64,000 nt of DNA from Actinomycetes bacterium. GTDB lineage: Bacteria > Actinomycetota > Acidimicrobiia > Acidimicrobiales > Acidimicrobiaceae. The position numbers and the translations under genes are program-made. A model generated the notes under the pieces. That model made no database searches and was not told the DNA's origin. It saw only the letters and a program-made list of their open reading frames with translations. The stretch is taken from contig JAKAQR010000012.1 in the NCBI GenBank assembly GCA_021819725.1, positions 12,734-76,733 of the forward strand. The letters run 5' to 3'. Position 1 is the stretch's first letter; every line of letters begins with the position of its first letter. Shown here in pieces: positions 61,457 to 64,000 of the stretch.

Positions 61457-62389
61457 ATGAAAGCCGTCTTCTACAACACGTTTGGTGCTCTCGATGTCCT
61501 TGAATACGGTGAACTTGACCGTCCTGATCTCGGACCCGACAGTGTTTTAGTCCAGGTCGCTGCTGCCTCAGTCAATCCCGTGGACTGGAAGCTGATGTCG
61601 GGAGGCCTGCGATCGCGGATGACCTCGGTCTTTCCCGTCGTTCCCGGGTGGGATCTCGCTGGCATCGTGCAGGAAGTCGGCCCATCGGTCACCCAGGTAC
61701 GCGTCGGCGATGAGGTTTTTGGCTACGCCCGCATGGACTTTGTCCACCATGGGACGTTTGCGGAATTTACTGCGGTCCCAGAGCGGGTATTGGCACAGCG
61801 TCCCACCTCGCTCTCCTACGGAGAGGCGGCCGCACTCCCCCTAGCTGGCCTGACCGCCTACCAAGCACTCGTCCATCGCCTTCATCTCGATGCGGAGGAC
61901 CGCTTGCTTGTCATCGGAGGAGCTGGGGGCGTTGGAGGCTTTGCCATCCAGATCGCCCGGTCCCTTGGAACTGAAGTCTACGCCACCGGATCCCCTGGCA
62001 ATCATGCTTACCTTGCGTCGCTTGGCGCACATCCCGTCGCACATCCCACCGACGCCCGCCAGACACTCGAGACCATTAAGCCGACGGCAGTTCTCGACCT
62101 CTACGGCGGCGAGCCACTGCAGGAGAGTATCAACCTACTCAAGGGAGCAGAACGCATAGCTACGATCGCCGACCCATCCATTGTTGCCCACGGTGGCCAT
62201 TACGTATTTGTTCAACCCTCATCAAATGACCTTGATGCCCTCAGTAATCTGGTCAACTCCGGTCAACTCCACGTTGAGATTCAAGAACGCTTTGCTCTCG
62301 CGGAGACAAAAGCCGCCTTCGCGGCCTCGATGGAGGGTCATGTGCGCGGGAAGCTTGTGATCGACGTAGCAGAACTCGAGCCCCGTTGA
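61457..62389 (+). CDS. NADP-dependent quinone-oxidoreductase-like enzyme (MDR family)
   Basis: A 310-residue zinc-independent medium-chain reductase. MKAVFYNTFGALDVLEYGEL, VPGWDLAGIVQEVG and the nucleotide motif VIGGAGGVGGFAIQIARSLG are typical of quinone oxidoreductase-like members, which reduce quinones or activated double bonds with NADPH. I chose the ATG at 61457, preceded by AGAGGGG; the frame extends to 61355 without a good start. It overlaps the next gene by 4 nt. Confidence 0.88.
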   Translation: MKAVFYNTFGALDVLEYGELDRPDLGPDSVLVQVAAASVNPVDWKLMSGGLRSRMTSVFPVVPGWDLAGIVQEVGPSVTQVRVGDEVFGYARMDFVHHGTFAEFTAVPERVLAQRPTSLSYGEAAALPLAGLTAYQALVHRLHLDAEDRLLVIGGAGGVGGFAIQIARSLGTEVYATGSPGNHAYLASLGAHPVAHPTDARQTLETIKPTAVLDLYGGEPLQESINLLKGAERIATIADPSIVAHGGHYVFVQPSSNDLDALSNLVNSGQLHVEIQERFALAETKAAFAASMEGHVRGKLVIDVAELEPR

Positions 62390-63342
62390 CCGTTACCCTC
62401 GTCGATGATGCCATGGTCGCCGCCCACCTCGATGCGGGATTAGCTTACCAAGCGATTGAGGAGGCACTCAGCGAGTATCAGAGTGGAACGCTGTTCGCTC
62501 CTGCCCGACAGCAGAGCTCGCTCGGGGAGGGTTCGTTCGTCTTCACCAGCGGTGCCTTTCGTCAGGGTTACGGTTTTCGAGCCTATGACACCTTTCCCAA
62601 CCAGTACGATGACCAACTCACCGCTGTCTGGGACAAGACCGGCCGGCTATCCGGGGTCGTCGTGGGCCCCGAACTCGGACGACGACGCACCGGAGCGCTT
62701 GGGGCGGCAGCCGCCGTTCGCCTTCTTCCAGCTGGCGACGGACTCACCGTCGGGGTCATCGGCGCGGGAGCGCAGGCCTTTGCCCAGCTATGGGCCATTC
62801 TCGCGGTCCATTCCATCAGGGAAGTGCGTTCACACCGTCGCAACCAGGAAGCCAATCTCGCCTTTGCCCAAAGAGTCGAGCGTGAACTCGGAATCACGAC
62901 TCGTGCGCTGGTGAGCGCCCAAGCCACGTGTCACGAAGTCGACCTTCTGATAATCGCCACGGGGGCATCGGAACCGGTCATCGAGGATTCATGGATCAGT
63001 GACTCCTGCACCATCTTCACCTTGGGGCCAAAGCGGCGTGACGCCTGCGAGCTTCCAGAGTCTCTCTTCGCTCGAGCCCGACGCATCACCTCGGACTCAG
63101 TCGCACAGATGCAAGCAGAGGGCCAGGAGGCAATCATTGCGGCGAGTCGGGTCGTCCCGCTGGGCTATCTCAGACCACTCACCGACAAAGCTAACCCACC
63201 ACGCTGGACTGCCTACGAGCCAGCTCCGAGTGCAAGCGCCGACCCCCCTGGTCTCCAACTGTACCTCTCAACGGGCCTAGCGGGCACGGAACTCTTCGTC
63301 GCTCGGGCTCTCATCGCGAAACTCCAAGCGAACCCTCACTGA
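62386..63342 (+). CDS. Ornithine cyclodeaminase/mu-crystallin-family protein
   Basis: A 318-residue NAD(P)-binding protein of the OCD/mu-crystallin family, whose members deaminate ornithine, reduce imino acids or form opine-like bonds. The nucleotide motif is VGVIGAGAQAFAQLWAI, and GRRRTGALGAAAAVRLL precedes it as in the family. The Asp/Lys pair needed for true ornithine cyclodeaminase could not be confirmed, so a reductase is as likely. The TTG start overlaps the upstream stop (TTGA). Confidence 0.82.
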   Translation: MTVTLVDDAMVAAHLDAGLAYQAIEEALSEYQSGTLFAPARQQSSLGEGSFVFTSGAFRQGYGFRAYDTFPNQYDDQLTAVWDKTGRLSGVVVGPELGRRRTGALGAAAAVRLLPAGDGLTVGVIGAGAQAFAQLWAILAVHSIREVRSHRRNQEANLAFAQRVERELGITTRALVSAQATCHEVDLLIIATGASEPVIEDSWISDSCTIFTLGPKRRDACELPESLFARARRITSDSVAQMQAEGQEAIIAASRVVPLGYLRPLTDKANPPRWTAYEPAPSASADPPGLQLYLSTGLAGTELFVARALIAKLQANPH

Positions 63343-63850
63343 TCCCTCATCACTTCGCGGTTAACCGCATACGAGCGGAGCGTTCATCGAACCTGCTCGG
63401 CGCTAGCTTCACCGCGTCAAAACAAAAGAGCCGACGGAGGTGTCCCCCAAACACCCCTGCCGACTCCGTATATCTGTAGTGTAGCGCAATGTGACGATCG
63501 ACACAAATTCAGCCATACCACAGAAACCCTACAGCTATTTCTCAAATATGTGCCTGCAGGAGTTCACGACACAGCGAACACATCTGGATCCACCGGCCCT
63601 CACTCACAAGACGAGACCTGCCTTGGGACAGCGAGCTCACAGCCCAACGATAAGCCTGGTCCCTTCAACCCGGAATCGACGAGTCTTTGCGCGTGGCGGG
63701 ACCAGGGACAGCCCCAGGCATCTTGCTACAGCGTGCAGCTGTACGTGCCAGAAAGTGGTGTGGCTTTGGACAACCGCTCTGTGCCAGCCTGTGCTGCCGT
63801 CGCACCACCTAGCGCCGACCAGCTCGGCTCCCGTTGCCAATGCTCATCGA
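63343..63850. other. Gene-poor region with a hairpin, before the edge repeat
   Basis: About 500 nt. A hairpin at 63429-63465 is listed separately. Several minus-strand frames run from the edge repeat into this stretch, ending at stops near 63809-63811 and 63726-63728; which, if any, is coding cannot be told. I recognised no RNA gene here (no tmRNA, RNase P or SRP signature). Confidence 0.4.
63429..63465 (-). terminator. Probable rho-independent terminator for a minus-strand transcript
   Basis: Two 15-nt arms (63429-63443 and 63451-63465) pair with three mismatches around a 7-nt loop. Read on the minus strand, the hairpin is followed by CTTTTGTTTTGAC, a T-rich tract, which suggests it ends a transcript coming from the right, perhaps from the gene containing the edge repeat. 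Confidence 0.5.
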
Positions 63851-64000
63851 TGTTGGCTCGTCTGGTGTTGGCTCGTCTGGTGTTGGCTCGTCTGGTGTTG
63901 GCTCGTCTGGTGTTGGCTCGTCTGGTGTTGGCTCGTCTGGTGTTGGCTCGTCTGGTGTTGGCTCGTCTGGTGTTGGCTCGTCTGGTGTTGGCTCGTCTGG
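63851..64000. repeat. Minisatellite: ten perfect copies of a 15-bp unit, cut by the window edge
   Basis: TGTTGGCTCGTCTGG is repeated ten times without a mismatch, up to the last base of the window, so the array continues beyond it. Fifteen is a multiple of 3, so all six frames stay open. On the minus strand the three frames read PDEPT, QTSQH or RRANT repeats; on the plus strand VGSSG, LARLV or CWLVW. PDEPT (an acidic Pro-rich linker, stop at 63809-63811) or RRANT (stop at 63726-63728) would be the 3' end of a gene coming from the right. Confidence 0.95.

Noticed and set aside
63470..63840. A structured RNA (tmRNA, RNase P or SRP RNA) before the edge repeat
   Set aside because: I looked for their conserved blocks and found none; covariance-model searching would be decisive.
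63851..64000. CRISPR array
   Set aside because: Perfect head-to-tail repetition without spacers is a minisatellite.

Overview
The window looks like a chromosomal segment of a high-GC actinobacterium. The nearest fit is Acidimicrobiia (Ferrimicrobium/Acidimicrobium-like); that placement is inferred from gene content, not from an rRNA. Actinobacterial markers are DivIVA, SepF, YggT and PLPBP beside ftsZ, a dcw cluster without ftsA, the proteasome activator Bpa/PafE, and a mycofactocin locus. GTG and TTG starts and 4-nt stop/start overlaps are common. I recognised no rRNA, tRNA or CRISPR array.

Region 1 (1-10943, minus): a class III aminotransferase and a GAF-GAF-GGDEF protein, then a probable long operon. 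In transcription order it holds a phosphodiesterase-type hydrolase, bpa, rpiB, an anchored alpha/beta-hydrolase, an amidase, a PaaZ-type aldehyde dehydrogenase, and mftA-mftB-mftC (mycofactocin precursor, chaperone, radical SAM maturase). The 56-residue mftA is easy to miss.

Region 2 (11031-24720): an Rrf2 regulator overlapping a GNAT/acyl-CoA-synthetase-like protein acetyltransferase, a glutathione peroxidase, a succinate-semialdehyde-type dehydrogenase, and a LolA-like/ABC-ATPase/ABC-permease operon split by an IS630-family element. A group 2 sigma factor follows, then rluD-like, lspA and a DksA/TraR-type gene.

Region 3 (24925-30836, plus): a long-form ileS and two overlapping Gfo/Idh/MocA genes, the first with an extra N-terminal domain. 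This block separates the dksA-lspA-rluD genes from divIVA.

Region 4 (31176-48507, minus): a compact dcw cluster in the order mraZ, rsmH, ftsL, ftsI, murE, mraY, murD, ftsW, murG, murC, murB, ftsQ, ftsZ, pgeF, plpbp, sepF, yggT, divIVA. murF is missing from its usual place between murE and mraY. Four 10-bp-phased TGGK boxes, the MraZ operator pattern, lie just upstream of mraZ.

Region 5 (48591-64000): accessory and housekeeping genes. They include a lipoate-ligase-like gene with a small Cys-rich partner, an Lrp-type sensor domain, a GNAT enzyme, an SDR with Arg at the usual catalytic Lys, a PAP2 phosphatase, an ECF sigma factor fused to a zinc-finger anti-sigma-like domain, and a rhodanese behind a CsoR/CstR-like dyad. 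Further on are an acyl-CoA synthetase, a slipin, vapB with a decayed vapC, two actinobacterial proteins of unknown role, a quinone-oxidoreductase-like enzyme and an ornithine-cyclodeaminase-family enzyme. The window ends inside ten perfect copies of a 15-bp repeat.

The strongest leads are the mycofactocin locus with its aldehyde dehydrogenase neighbour, the IS630 transposase whose stop codon is completed by target DNA, the murF-less dcw cluster, the broken toxin-antitoxin pair and the edge minisatellite. I did not find a clearly new multi-gene system.
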